Source: Ascarosepion bandense
Lineage: Eukaryota; Mollusca; Cephalopoda; Sepiida; Sepiidae
DNA: 64,000 nt
Assembly (NCBI GenBank): GCA_037127315.1
Contig: JBBBDQ010001294.1
Span: 2,691,001 to 2,755,000 of the forward strand
Reading direction: 5' to 3'
Below the pieces are notes generated by a model that worked only from the letters and a program-made list of their open reading frames with translations, was not told the origin of the DNA and did not search any database. Shown piece after piece: positions 31,155-42,439 of this stretch. The position numbers and the translations under genes are program-made. Each line of letters starts with the position of its first letter. The stretch's first letter is position 1.

Positions 31155-31765
31155 AATCTCTCTCTTTCTCTCTCTCTTTCTCTCTCTTGCTTGCTCTCTC
31201 TTGTCTTTCTCTCTCATTTATTCTCATGCACTACCCCTCTCATTCTTTATTTCCCACTCTTTCTCTCTCTTTCTTTCTCTTTTTTTTGCTCTTCTTCTCT
31301 TTCCCACTGTTTACTTATTGCGTGCTCTCTCACTCTTCCTCTATATCTTTCAGTTTCTCTTCTCACACTCTCTTTCTCTTTCTCTCTCTCTTCCTCTGTT
31401 GCTATCTCTCACTTTATCTTTTCCTCTCTTATTTTCTTCTCTCTCTCTCTCACACTTGCTCTGCCTGTCTAATTCTTTCTCTCTCTCATTCTTTCTCCTT
31501 TTTGTATCTATTTCCCTCTCATTCTTTCTTGCCTACTCTCTCACTCTTTCTCTCTCTCTCTTTCAATTTCTCGCACTCTCCCTTTCTCTTTATCTCTCTC
31601 TTACTTTGTTGTTCATTCTCCCTTTCTTTTTCTCTCTTTCTCCTTTGCTCCCCTCTATCACTCTCTCTCTCTTTCTCTCTTGCTCTGTATATCTGTCTCT
31701 TTCACTCCCTCTCTCTTACTGTCTCTATCTTTATTTCTCCCTCTCTTTATCTCTTTCACTTCACC
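31155..31765. repeat. ~600-bp polypyrimidine tract
   Basis: Almost uninterrupted C/T on the plus strand, with TCTC, TTTC and CACTC words rather than one pure motif. The 106-, 202- and 190-codon frames across it are Leu/Ser/Phe runs produced by the composition, not proteins. Confidence 0.95.
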
Positions 31766-32550
31766 TCAAATAGTAGCCAAACCAGGAATAAATAAGATTA
31801 GAGAATCTTTTATAAATACATGTAGAAAAAAATAAAAATAAAAAAGCAAAATTTGAAAAGCTGGACACACAAAATGGAAAATCTAACAATCCAGTCGAGC
31901 ACCCTGCCCATCTTGTGAAAAAAACCCAAGAAAAAGAAAACTCCAAGAAGAAAATAAGTAAATAAAGTTGAGCCCTGAAATAATCTAAATACTGCATATT
32001 AAATGAAAACTTAGAACTGCTGAGCTACTTAATAAACTGATGTCCTAAAAGTGTCACTTGTTATTTGCTCTCAGTGATTTCTCTTGCTGTAGGCCAACCA
32101 GCAGATATACACTTGCCTATAGGAAAAGCTTTGTGGTTATAAACTCGAACAAGAGGAGATAAGAGATATTGAGTCTTCTGCAAAAAGCCAATAGACTTGA
32201 ATATATCTATCACTCAATAACAATTAAGACAAAGCAATTAATCAACAGTTCAGAAATTTAAAACGGTTCTGGTTAATTCTAGTTAATAACAATAAAATAC
32301 TATGGTAAACAATAGTAAATTAATTACCAATGCTGTTTGAATTGCAAGCCACCTGCTTCAATGCGTTCCCTACAATGTGATAGAGCGCTTCGACAAGTGT
32401 TACGGTACAAATGGTTCTGACAACTTAAGTCTGCAAATGTATCTCAAATAAATTGCTTGTTTCCGTGTTGTGCATATTGCGTGTTTCTTTTTTCTGATTC
32501 TGCTTTACTATTTCATTATAGGTAACTGTATTTTGACTTTATTGCCACCC
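31766..32550. other. No gene recognised
   Basis: A-rich flank of the pyrimidine tract, then mixed sequence. The minus frame at 31761-31997 has no domain. Confidence 0.5.
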
Positions 32551-32555
<5 letters not shown>

Positions 32556-32608
<53 letters not shown>

Positions 32609-32638
32609 CACACACACGCACATATATATATATATATC
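32556..32638. repeat. (TA)n and (CA)n microsatellite
   Basis: (TA)n to 32601, a short CACACACACGCAC part, then (TA)n at 32621-32638. Confidence 0.9.
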
Positions 32639-32646
32639 AAAGAAAC

Positions 32647-32659
32647 ATTTGTGTATGCA

Positions 32660-32697
<38 letters not shown>

Positions 32698-32710
32698 TGC
32701 ATACACAAAT
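32647..32710. repeat. 64-bp perfect palindrome with (AT)n core
   Basis: ATTTGTGTATGCATGAAT at the left is the exact reverse complement of ATTCATGCATACACAAAT at the right, with only AT alternation between. Confidence 0.95.
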
Positions 32711-32825
32711 GATTTATAAGCTACCGTGATGAGCCTATTTCTGAGTCGTGGGTATTACTTTGTTTTTTTTTAATCTGCTTTGCTTTTTTATTGTAAATAA
32801 CTGAACAGTGATTTATTGCCACCAT

Positions 32826-32846
32826 ATATATATATATATATATACT
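32826..32846. repeat. (TA)n microsatellite
   Basis: Short TA run 10 bp before a T3 SINE. Confidence 0.85.
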
Positions 32847-32854
32847 ATATTTGT

Positions 32855-33155
32855 CATCCACATACAAGTCTGTTTCACTGTATCACAGCTAATCAATGTG
32901 ACTAGACATCCATTTGCTTCTGGCCGTGATCAAAATTCAATGGATTTGGTGCCAGTTGGAGTCACTAACCCCTAAGCCATAGGTGTATGCCATCAGAGAA
33001 GGGAAATTTCAGCGTGCTGTATATAAGTGGGGTATACACATGCTAATCACCAAAAGAATTTCAATTCATTGCTAAAGAGTAATGCATAAATTGCGAAAGT
33101 GGTAAATGTTTTTTTAAAATTTTCCTCTCTTGAGAGCTCAATCATAATGAGAGCA
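32855..33155 (-). mobile_element. T3 tRNA-like SINE or composite repeat
   Basis: CATCCACATACAAGTCTGTT ... CACTAACCCCTAAGCCATAG (A box on the minus strand: TGGCTTAGGGGTTAGTG) ... GAGTAATGCATAAATTGCG ... AAAATTTTCCTCTCTTGAG. Confidence 0.75.
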
Positions 33156-33162
33156 TAATATA

Positions 33163-33405
33163 CTTGTCATCCACATACAAGCCTGTTTTGCTGCATCCCA
33201 GCTCATCAGTGTGGCTAGACATCAACTTGCTTGTGGCCAGGATCAAAACTCGACTGATTTGGTGTCAGTCAGAGTTGCTAATCCCTAAGTCATAGGCATA
33301 TAGAATCAGAGAAGGGAAATTTTAGCGTGTTGTGCATAAGCAGGGTATACACACACTAGTCACCGAAAGAACTCAAGTCATTGCTGAAGAGTAATGCATA
33401 AATAT
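33163..33405 (-). mobile_element. T3 SINE, direct duplicate of the previous copy
   Basis: Starts at the same word (GTCATCCACATACAAG) and runs to AAGAGTAATGCATAAATATA, where a TA microsatellite cuts it short. The two copies lie head to tail and are clearly diverged. Confidence 0.75.
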
Positions 33406-33424
33406 ATATATATATATGTATATA

Positions 33425-33727
33425 TTTCATCTTGGGTAAGATATTAGACTACATTGGGAAGCAGGGCCTCTGATCAGGAAGTTTGAGGAGCAAAATTGCT
33501 GTTGTTCCCAGGTCTACTCTGACCTGGAGTGGTAGCACCTGGTAGGCTCTCAGCTATTGGCAAATAGTTAAACCCTAAACTAGGGTCAAAAGACTATGAA
33601 AGTATAAAAGGTTTTATAGTAAAAATACCATCAATACATTTTCATAGTAAAAAATGCTCTCAAGAAAATTAAATTTCTGCATTAATGACCCATAAGGAGT
33701 TGATATGCTGCTAAACAAACAAACAAA
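33425..33727 (+). repeat. Repeat family R4 copy
   Basis: GCAGGGCCTCTGATCAGGAA, GTTGTTCCCAGGTCTACTCT, AGTGGTAGCACCTGGTAGG, CTATTGGCAAATAGTTAAAC, ending GTTGATATGCTGCTAAACAA with a (CAAA)n tail. A tail-like word recurs at about 33860-33890. Confidence 0.8.
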
Positions 33728-33750
33728 GAAACTGATTTCAAAAATATAAT

Positions 33751-33754
<4 letters not shown>

Positions 33755-33785
<31 letters not shown>

Positions 33786-33926
33786 TGATAACAAGCGTAA
33801 GTTTTAATGTTTAAATATACAAGACATTAATTAGAAAAGAAATTTGTTCATTGAATGAGCCAGTCAGTTGGCATGCTATAAAACAAACCAAATCACACCG
33901 TATATATATATATATATATATATATA
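33755..33926. repeat. Two (TA)n microsatellites
   Basis: TA runs at 33755-33784 and 33900-33926, with an R4-tail-like segment between them. Confidence 0.85.
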
Positions 33927-33949
33927 GCGAGAGAGGAAGAGAGCTGAAA

Positions 33950-34602
33950 GAGGAAAGATTAATTAGTAGCACAGTAAACAGTGATTAATATTGCATTTAA
34001 ATATTTATAGATAAAAGTTGGCTCAAAAGCATGGAGCTGGAAAGGAGTTCCACAATTAAGAGGTGCTAAAAAGAAACTGTTAGCATATAACTTAAACCAA
34101 CATCAAGCCAGCTCAACTGTAAATTGATAACATTTCGGCACCAGCCTAGTATTGCATTTAAATTCATAAAGTCTAGGTGCCATAACCAAGAGCTCATCTG
34201 AACACTTACCATGAAAGTATTTATAAAAACGTCATAGAGAGGCAACCTTGCAGTGGTAGATAAGTGATTGAAGCCAAGCCATAAGATCAAGATTAACAAT
34301 ATTGCTGATTCTTCTCTGGATCTTATCAAGGAGCTCAAGGTAAATAGCAGGAGCACTGAACCATATGTGGCAGCAATATTCTAAGCATGGACGAATGGTA
34401 GACTTATAGATATGTAAGATAGATTCCAGAGAGAAAAATTATCTCACCTGATACAGTGAACTGATTTTCTTAGCAGCTGACCCAGCGATGAATTCAATAT
34501 AGTCTTTCCACTTTATGTCAGCTGAGAATGTTAGCCTGAGAAGGAGTAATGTTAATTTCATGGAGTTTAGAGGCTGATGGAAGACAGAAAGGTTTTTCTT
34601 TT
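33950..34602 (-). mobile_element. LINE-A, old subfamily
   Basis: On the minus strand it starts in 'LTFSADIKWKDYIEF' codons near 34530 and passes a diverged 'IYKSTIRPCLEYCCHIW' block. The frame at 34066-34356 is a shifted reading of the 'LFYKYFHG' region (FINTFMVSVQM). It ends near 33950. Frames are broken. Confidence 0.7.
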
Positions 34603-34604
34603 TA

Positions 34605-35144
34605 TAATTGTTTCATCCCAAACAAGGTGAGTACTGCCATTAAAGCACGGGGGGGGGGCACATAAGAGGAGAGTGAAGAGAAAGGTCACAGGAGTGTCAG
34701 ACAATGGGTAAGAGAAGAATGGAAACACTGGTGTGAAGAGAGCTGCTTGAGAGTAGAGCGGAAAGCGAGAAGAACAAGATACAGGGGGTGTCTAGGAAAG
34801 GATGGGAGTGAACGAGATAAGAGATGGCAACTGACGTTACATTTAAACTCTTAGAGTTTGTAGCTATCAGAGAAGCAAGTACATGGAAGGAAGTCACATA
34901 GGTTGGAAGTGCGAGATATAAGTTGTGGTTACATTTGATTGTTTTCACTGTAAAAGATTAGGACTTAGTTGCTGGTCTAGTATCTCAAGTAAATTTGTAC
35001 AGAGAGGATAAATTTGTGCAGAGAGAGGGTGCTATACTCATCAGAGCAAAAGCTATGAAAATATTTGTAGAAGAGACAGAAGGAAGCCACATCTCATCAG
35101 TAAGAAAGTGAATGGAGTTGAGCTGCCAGGTTAGGATTGATTAT
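34605..35144 (-). mobile_element. LINE-A, 3' half of a copy split by a nested LINE-A
   Basis: On the minus strand 35144 to 34605 reads GACGAGATGTGGCTTCC-like sequence (as TGATGAGATGTGGCTTCC), then the C-terminal region and 3' UTR, ending in 'TTTGGGATGAAACAATTATA' plus A-rich tail at about 34605. It is the direct continuation of the fragment at 36287-36570, which ends at the codons just upstream (IQRRI..). Confidence 0.75.
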
Positions 35145-36286
35145 ATTGTGGTATTAAATGGGCATGCCTCCCAAAACTACCATACGAACGCGGGCGTCCC
35201 TCAAGGTTCTATCCTAGGTCCCACGCTCTTTCTGATCTACATTAATGATCTCCCCGACACCATTAGATTCCAAGTTGGCATGTATGCCGACGACACAACA
35301 ATCTACTCCCTCATCGATCAGAAACCAGGTCTGGACGACAAAGTGAACCTCGCTGCCGTACTTGAAAGGGACCTCCAATCCGTAGTGGCCTGGGGTAGGA
35401 AATGGTTGGTAAATTTCAATGCCTCTAAAACAAAGCTGTTATCAACTAATCACCATAGACAATCACATCTACCTCCCATTAGCATGGGACAGGCTAGCCT
35501 CCCAGAGAGTAAAATACTACGCCTCCTTGGCCTTACACTCTCGGCGGACCTCAAATGGAATGACTATATTGAATCCATTGCCAAATCTGCTGCTATGAAA
35601 GTGGGCTCCCTGTGCAGGGCCCGGAAATTTTTCCCACCTGAATCTATTCTGCACATATACAAATCTACCATCCGCCCGTGTATTGAATATTGCTGCCATG
35701 TCTGGTCGGGTGCCCCTGCTGCTCTCCTTGGGCTTCCTGACAAAATACAAAGGAGGATCTCTAATATGGTTGATATTGACTTGGCAGACCGGCTGCAGCC
35801 ACTCTCACACCAGCGTGATGTGGCTTCCCTGTGCCTCTTCTACAAGTACTTTCATGGCTTCTGCTCCGATGAGCTTAGATCACTGGTGCCGCCTAAGCAG
35901 GAATTTACACGAGATACTAGATTAGCAACTAGGTCCCACCCTTTTACAGTTAAACAAATAAGATGTAACCGTAAGTTCTACTCCAGCAGCTTCTTTTCTC
36001 GCGCTTCCCGCCTGTGGAACTCCCTTCCACTGCTTTCCCGACAGGTACAATCTCCAGGTGTTTAAATGTAGGGTCAATAGACACCTCCTATCACACTAAC
36101 TCCCAACTATTCTCACAACACTCTCATCTACCCAACCCTCATTCTCGGTATCCTTACCCGCCTATCACCCACCCTCTGTCATTTCCTATATTTAATCAGC
36201 CTTTCTCCACTCTACATAGCCACCTGCACAGTAGTGGCAGTGACATGCCTTGCTCGGGGTGAAATGCTTATAAAAGAAAAAAGATT
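35145..36286 (+). mobile_element. LINE-A, youngest and best-preserved copy, RT core to poly(A)
   Basis: The frame to 36065 encodes a 5'-truncated RT. GVPQGSILGPTLFLIYINDL lies at residues 28-47 of the 317-residue frame, the catalytic YADD at residues 58-61, and then LLGLTLSADLKWNDYIE, PESILHIYKSTIRPCIEYC and DVASLCLFYKYFHGFCSDEL. The last part is thrown out of frame near 36030 by a small deletion after WNSLP, so the final NLQEFK-type tail is lost. The first dozen residues come from flanking DNA. The 3' end is CCTTGCTCGGGGTGAAATGC plus A-rich tail. 5' truncation removes the endonuclease, so it is not mobile by itself. Confidence 0.9.
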
Positions 36287-36570
36287 CTTCTTTGGATTTT
36301 GTTGAGAACTCTGAGATGAATAGCAGGCACACCTATGCAGATGTGACACAGTGACCCAACTCTCCTAGCAGTAGATTTTGCTATTGATTCAATGTAGTCA
36401 TTCCACTTGAGGTCAGCAGTGAGAGGTATGCTGAGGAGGTACAGTGTATTGTTTTTAGGGAGACAAGTGTGATCCAAGCTGATGGTGGGTATGAGCGATT
36501 GTCTATGGTGTCTCTCAGATGTTTAATGGGGAGAAATTTTGTTTTGGAGTTGTTAAAAGTGACAAGCGAT
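36287..36570 (-). mobile_element. LINE-A, 5' part of the split minus-strand copy
   Basis: The frame at 36268-36477 (minus) reads LPKNNTLYLLSIPLTADLKW, NDYIESIAKSTARRVGSLC and IQRRIF, then stops at the poly(A) of the inserted plus-strand copy. A deletion has removed most of the 'FFPPESILHIYKS' block. Confidence 0.75.
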
Positions 36571-36940
36571 TATTTTATATTTAATTAAGAGTTTTTTTTG
36601 TCTTTAATTTTTCAGACTTATTTTGACAGAGCTGAAAATAAGTCTGAAAATTGCAATATTTCCTGAACCAGAATGATGTTACATGGTTATTATACCTCCT
36701 TTTAAATGTATTCTCAGTCGAACTAGTCACCATGGAGATGATTCCTACTTTGACTTAGGCTCAGTAAAAGATGTAATCAGCCAAACACTGCCTGTTTGAT
36801 AGAGCAACACTTTCTCTCAATTGCACATTTTTATATCAGATGTGATGTCACCCCTCAACACTTTCTTGTTATGCCCCTTAACGATCTTTTCCATACTGGG
36901 AGAAGATCATTAAATAAATAATAAATACTCCATAAACTAC
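36571..36940. other. No feature recognised
   Basis: A TTTTCAGACTTATTTTGACA ... AAAATAAGTCTGAAAATTGC inverted word (36609-36652) forms a small hairpin. Otherwise nothing. Confidence 0.45.
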
Positions 36941-36944
36941 AACT

Positions 36945-37270
36945 GGCAACAAGACCTCTGATTGGGAGATTGGAGTTTTTGAGTAGTGCGAAATCACCTC
37001 TTAATTGTCGTCATTCCTGGGTCTTCTTGAAGTAGTAACACATGCCAGGGTCTCAACTATGGGCAAATAGTGAACCACCAAATAATAATCAAAGTGTTTT
37101 TTTTTGTAATCAGACTGCTGGTAATACATTTTCATAAAAATAATTACTACCAACTATAAATATTTTCAGCAAAATGACCAGCAATACAACATGAAAGAAA
37201 GTATAAAAATGCAATTTCATAATAAAATTACTACTAATAAAAAGAAAACTACTAACAATACATTATATCA
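36945..37270 (+). repeat. Repeat family R4 copy, diverged
   Basis: GGCAACAAGACCTCTGATTG, TTCCTGGGTCTTC, AGTAGTAACACATGCCAGGG, CTATGGGCAAATAGTGAAC, then an A-rich tail with repeated ACTACTAATA and ACAATACATT words. Confidence 0.65.
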
Positions 37271-37289
37271 TCTACAAAATACGGAGTGC

Positions 37290-37990
37290 TATAGATAAAT
37301 TTTCACCATTTTGTATTTTTAATTTTGCACATGCATTGTTTGTTTTTGATTTTGTCAACTGTAGAGTCAGTTGGGCACTGTGAGAAAAAGAGCACCATGA
37401 TACAATTCACTCCACCAGAAATTTAGAAACAGCATGCTGTACTGCTTGGCATTCATGTCAGAACCTCTAATACAACATATCAGTGTGTTTATTTGTCAAT
37501 CTGAGAACAGTGCAGAGGATTCAGAAAGATTTGGATGATATATTCAGTTATCATCATGATGTTTAAAGTGAACACTAGTGATGGCTATGTTATACCTCCA
37601 ATCATCTTCCCACAGATCCTCAGACTCAGCATAGTGAACTACATAAAATGCCTTGAGAATGTAAAAGGGTGGCTGCTGGAAGACCTTATACTTGGCAACA
37701 GGACTCTGCACCATGCCACACCAGCAGGAGAAGCCAGTCATGGCTATCATACAATTTCTGAAACCACTTTACCCCTTACATCTGGTCACTTAAATCCCCA
37801 GACAGTAACTTGATTATTATGAGAGAGATCAATCAGTTGATCGACAGACCAACAAAATTCCTTGTAACACCAAAGATGAACTAGACAAGGACTATGGCAG
37901 CATTCAACAACTTAAACAAGGGGACTATTCAGAATAGATGCAGGAGATTCTAAAATTGCCTGGTGTCCATGATTACATTTAACTATTCCA
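37290..37990 (+). pseudogene. Broken mariner/Tc1-type transposase, DDE region
   Basis: Pieces in two frames are collinear with the catalytic half of a mariner/Tc1-type transposase. At about 37556-37660 the frame reads VNTSDGYVIPPIIFPQILRL and NYIKCLEN. In the next frame, about 37700-37800, it reads QQDSAPCHTSRR (second catalytic D), a stop, then TPYIWSLKSPDSN (third catalytic D), 32 residues after the second in my count. About 37890-37955 reads MAAFNNLNKGTIQNRCRRF. In-frame stops and at least one frameshift inactivate it. No terminal inverted repeats were found, so it is an old internal remnant. Confidence 0.75.
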
Positions 37991-38212
37991 ATGGTAAAAA
38001 AATTAAATTAATTCTTCATGAAATTACTTCTTGCATTCATAACTAAAACTCTTTTCTATAACCATAAAGAGGACATCTGCATCCAAACCAATGATGCTAG
38101 TATGGGCCACTCTTTAGGAAAACAATGTGTTCAAAAGAACAAACCAGCCACATTTTTATATTAGCAATATATAATAACAGAATTACAACCTCAAATCTAC
38201 TATCTTGCATAT

Positions 38213-38620
38213 GAAGATTAACAACATGTGGTAGCAAGACCTCTCTTCAAGAAGTTTTAAAGAGCATGAAAGCACCTCTAAATTGTTGTTTCCAGGTCCA
38301 CACTGACTTGGGTGGTAGCACCATTTAGGGTCCTAGCTATTGGCAAATAGTTAACCCTGAAACTGGGGTAAAACACTATAAAAGTATAAAAATAGATGTT
38401 TTTGTAAAAATACCAGAAATACATTTTTAAAAAAATATTACCAACAATCTATTTGACTCTTGGCAAAAACCTCTTTACAAAACTATAGCAATGAAACCTG
38501 ATCTACAAACTGATTTCTTATAAAGAAAGCATATTCTATTAATAAGAACCTATCCTAAAAATTTGTCAGCATTTAATAATCTATTGAGGTTGAAGCAGAA
38601 TAAAACAAACCAACCCTAAA
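38213..38620 (+). repeat. Repeat family R4 copy
   Basis: GGTAGCAAGACCTCTCTTCA, TTGTTTCCAGGTCCACACTG, GGTGGTAGCACCATTTAGGG, CTATTGGCAAATAGTTAACC, tail TTGAGGTTGAAGCAGAATAA. Confidence 0.7.
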
Positions 38621-40375
38621 ATCTACTATTTGAAATTCTGATGCAAACATAATGTTAACAATAAAACCCCATTTCTTGACATTTAGCTAGAACTCAGCAT
38701 TAATGCATTTAACAACTCCTCGTATAACCCCCCCCCCATAAGAACTCCTAAAACTAAAATAGTGAATGCCCACAAAGATATAAAATAGCAGTGATAAAAA
38801 TCTTTCTAAATAGAGCATACTTAACCTCCTCTTCCAAGTAAATATTTTTTAGTGAGTTCAAATATATAAAGCATGCACTGGTTAGCAATAATTTTCCAAA
38901 CTACATTATCGATAACAAATTTTACTATAGAAATTAAATGGTACCAACACTAAAAATACTGTACACTTCCAACAGAAAAGTTAAAATGGAACTAGAAGAG
39001 AAAATAATGATATGACCAAGATGTTGATTTTTCGTACAGTTTTAAAACAATGGTTACAAAGGAAACCCCCATCAATACTAGAAAGAGCAATAACAGTTAA
39101 TCTATTTAAGAAATCTATTTCCCTATAAAACTGTTTTAAGAGAATGATTTTATAAAATATTTTATGATTTTTTTATATTTCATATAATATTTTGTAATTT
39201 TATAAATTTTAATTGACACTAATGTTAACCCTGTGAATGTCTAATGTTTCCATCATGTAACTGTACTGTTCTGTGTATATCCATTTAGCACCAAATATTG
39301 TGCTGAATAATAATACCACAGCAGTATCATATCCACCTCGGCAATACAACACAAAGGTTAGGAAGGAAACCTCCATCAATACTAGAAAGAGCAATAACAG
39401 TTAATCAACTTAAGTAATCTGTTTCTCTATTTGTATTTAACTTCTTTAGAACAATTACTATTTTGGCTATTTATTTTTATTCATATTTTAACCATTATCC
39501 TTCCGTAGGTGACTTTATTTGCTGTACAAAATGTTTATGCTGCCATTGAAGATGACTCTAATATATGAACAATAGTGTGTTTAAATTTCATAGTTGTGTT
39601 GTTCATATCCTGCTATAGCAACAAAAAACAACTTTGAATGAAATTAACAATAAAGATACTGCAGTTGGGAGACCTTGAAAAAGAATACAGTAGAAAGGAA
39701 ACTAAAATTAGTAATGCAGTGTGGTAAAGGTAAAAGTCTGAAAAATAGACATTACATCAAGACTAGCTATTTTTCTATTTATTTTAATGTTGTCTCTGAA
39801 GGTTTATGAAAAGAGTTTGAAAACAATTTTGAGTGCAATTTTCATAGCTCACCATAAGCACTTAACATTGTTAACAGTTCACTGAAGGCAAAGTCAAACA
39901 TCTGCTTAACAAAACACTTCACAAATATGAAGATGATGAGGATGATGAATAAGGAGTTTCCTTAATAATACACTGACTTTTTTCTACTGACTACAGTAGA
40001 ACTAGGGGATTCCATTTTTTGACTCCATTTCACAGTAGGGTGGATCAATAACATTGTGTACCTAAGATCTTTCTCTTTGCCACCACACCCCAACCCCTGT
40101 TGCTCCATTGCATCGGCAATTGCCACTGTATTAATGCACCCTCTCTTACTAAGCATTGATATTTTATGGAGATCAATGCAATTTCTTTTTTTGCAGAGAA
40201 AGCAAAGAGACAGAAATTAAAAACATGCAATCTAAAGCAGTGAGTTGAATCAAAACGACATTTTGAAATATTTGCTGATGGCAAAGTTCAATAAGATTGG
40301 AAACATTATTGTAAGGCATCAAAAGACAAAATATTTATAGTGGGGACTACATGCCTCTTCAAGCACACACATGCT
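38621..40375. other. No gene; one 64-bp direct repeat
   Basis: CATCAATACTAGAAAGAGCA ATAACAGTTAATC occurs at about 39069 and again at about 39372 (303 bp apart) in the same orientation, with similar flanks. A run of nine C lies near 38729. Frames at 39962-40284 (minus) have no domain. Confidence 0.5.
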
Positions 40376-40378
40376 CAA

Positions 40379-40478
40379 AATATATATATATAATGAATAC
40401 ATATATATATATATATAGTATATACATTATTTGGACTATTGTCATCATCTTTGTTGCCATTTGTACAACATGCCTCTT

Positions 40479-40517
<39 letters not shown>

Positions 40518-40760
40518 ATATACATATAATATATAAATATATATATTATATATATATAATTTATTATATTAATAAAAAATCACTTCAAGACACCACTCAT
40601 GGTAGAAACCTGGGTAGCGAAATAACTCATTTAAAAATGGAAAATATATATATATATTTTATTTACATTATTTTGACTATTGTCCTCATCTTTGTTGCCA
40701 TTTGTGCAATGTTTTGGCCATTGTATGCTTCGGCCTTCATCAGGTGCTTGGAATTTTGAA
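40379..40760. repeat. (TA)n blocks separating two copies of a short repeat
   Basis: TACATTATTTGGACTATTGT CATCATCTTTGTTGCC at about 40423 recurs at about 40663 as TACATTATTTTGACTATTGT and continues into TTCGGCCTTCATCAGGTGCT. TA runs lie at 40379-40424 and 40481-40514. Confidence 0.7.
40566..40645 (-). mobile_element. MITE family M, single arm
   Basis: ACCACTCATGGTAGAAACCT followed by AATAACTCATTTAAAAATGG is one terminal arm of the palindromic family at 29.1 and 47.0 kb, without its partner arm. Confidence 0.6.
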
Positions 40761-41039
40761 CTGAACCCTTTATTACAATCAGTGGGGTATATGAACTCCA
40801 TTTATTGCCTAGAGCCTCTTCTGGAAGTCATGAGTTATCTCCCTCTGACCCTGTAAGTTACTTGTTCACCACTGCTGTAGCCTGATATTGAACTCACAAC
40901 TTTTAAGGACACATGGCCCAATGGATATAGATGTTGGTTACTTCCTGAGACTTGACCCAAAGTTGAAATTTCACTGACACATGAGGAAAACAGGCTCAGA
41001 AAATTTTATACCTCACACAAGATACTAGAAGAAAGCAGT

Positions 41040-41195
41040 GCATAGCATACCTAGTAAGCCCAAGTAAATGGTTGGCAGAATAGGGTTTAGAGGAAACAGA
41101 AAAAAATATTACTAAGAGCTGCAAAGGACAGGAAATTGTGGAGAGTCATGACTACCCACATCCTGAAAGAACAAGACACTTAGAAGATGAAGTAG
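41040..41195 (+). mobile_element. LINE-B 3' end
   Basis: The frame over AGAGCTGCAAAGGACAGGAA encodes 'RAAKDRKLWRVMTTHILK', the last codons of LINE-B, ending ATCCTGAAAGAACAAGACAC and AGAAGATGAAG. Confidence 0.7.
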
Positions 41196-41199
41196 TGAA

Positions 41200-41442
41200 A
41201 ATCCTCTCTATTATAATAAAAACCATTGTGTATTTATTTGCATGTGATTATATATATATATTATAAATTATATATAAAAAAAAATTCTGTACCTTTTTTT
41301 TTATATATAAAAAAAATTCTGTACATGTTCTAAAATATAGTTTATAATAAATGTTCACAGCTCTATATATTATATATCGAGCACTGTTTTAAATTAATGT
41401 TTTGGACGTTGTAAAAAATTTTTCTTTGTTCTCTATTCACTC

Positions 41443-41510
<68 letters not shown>

Positions 41511-42033
41511 TAATAAATATACATATTGTCCGACATCTATGGCATGACTCAGAGTTTCATACATTAGGCAATCATCGGGTGCATATTTTAAACTGAAAGT
41601 TTAATAGATTTTAATTTAAGTTCACTTCATATTCATGAGAATTAAATCTTATAAAGTTAATTGTAGGTACATTAATATAAATTTTGCCATCATTTTAGAC
41701 AGCATCTCAATATAATATTTTGTCATCATTCTTGACAGCATGAACTCACTTGTAAACTCATAATCAGTAGAAATCTGAATGAGCACAGCTTGGTTATGCA
41801 CCTAGATGCATTAGACACTGAAAATGAAAGAATTTAAATTTAGACGCCAGCCTCTTAGTGACTTTAGTGCTTCTCACTGTAGAATTGTAACTGATGTTTA
41901 TTGCATTTCATAACCTCCTACGTATATAAAATTCAATTGATAAAACCATAATTAATCTGAAGAAATTCTTTTGAAGGATGAAACATGTTAATGTTTAGAT
42001 TTAGTAAAAACAGTAGTAGTCATCACTGATTTA

Positions 42034-42036
<3 letters not shown>
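41200..42036. repeat. AT-rich; (TA)n(GT)n microsatellite at 41445-41510
   Basis: The block starts with the CTATTATAATAAAAACC word, has a tandem pair of AAAAAAATTCTGTAC words at about 41279 and 41310, and a (TA)24(GT)9 microsatellite. The rest shows no feature. Confidence 0.6.
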
Positions 42037-42081
<45 letters not shown>

Positions 42082-42106
42082 TGTGTGTGTGTGTGTGTGT
42101 GTGTGT
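42037..42106. repeat. (TA)n(GT)n microsatellite
   Basis: Directly abuts the head of the next T1 SINE. Confidence 0.95.
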
Positions 42107-42109
42107 ATC

Positions 42110-42418
42110 TGGATGTGTGTTGTGGTCAGTGGATATCAACTCGGAAAAAGAAATTTGAGAACAAAGTTCAAATTCCAGTTGAATTACTTACATTCACTTA
42201 CTCAAATATATCCTTGAGAAAGATATTAATCGGTCTCTTCCATCTAGTTATGGGCTAAATAACTGGACAGATTGAGTTCTTTAGCTTTGGTTGGCAACCA
42301 GTCTACCGCCGAAAGAAAATGGCAAACTACTGCGAGAAAATCTTCAGCCCAGTCAGTCATGAGTCTTTTGAGACATGATCACCCAAACGTGTATCATGTA
42401 TAGCACTTAATTGACTGA
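42110..42418 (+). mobile_element. T1 SINE, full length
   Basis: Head GGATGTGTGTTGTGGTCAGT (A box with one base lost), B box AGTTCAAATTCCAG, body, and terminus CACTTAATTGACTGA that runs straight into a (TA)n microsatellite. Confidence 0.85.
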
Positions 42419-42439
42419 TATATATATATATATAGTATT

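Noticed and set aside
31152..31795. Long Leu/Ser/Phe-rich ORFs of 106, 190 and 202 codons
   Set aside because: They arise from the C/T-only strand, and all three frames are open for the same reason.
35517..35925. ORFs at 35517-35750 (minus) and 35683-35925 (plus)
   Set aside because: Shadow frames of the LINE-A RT.
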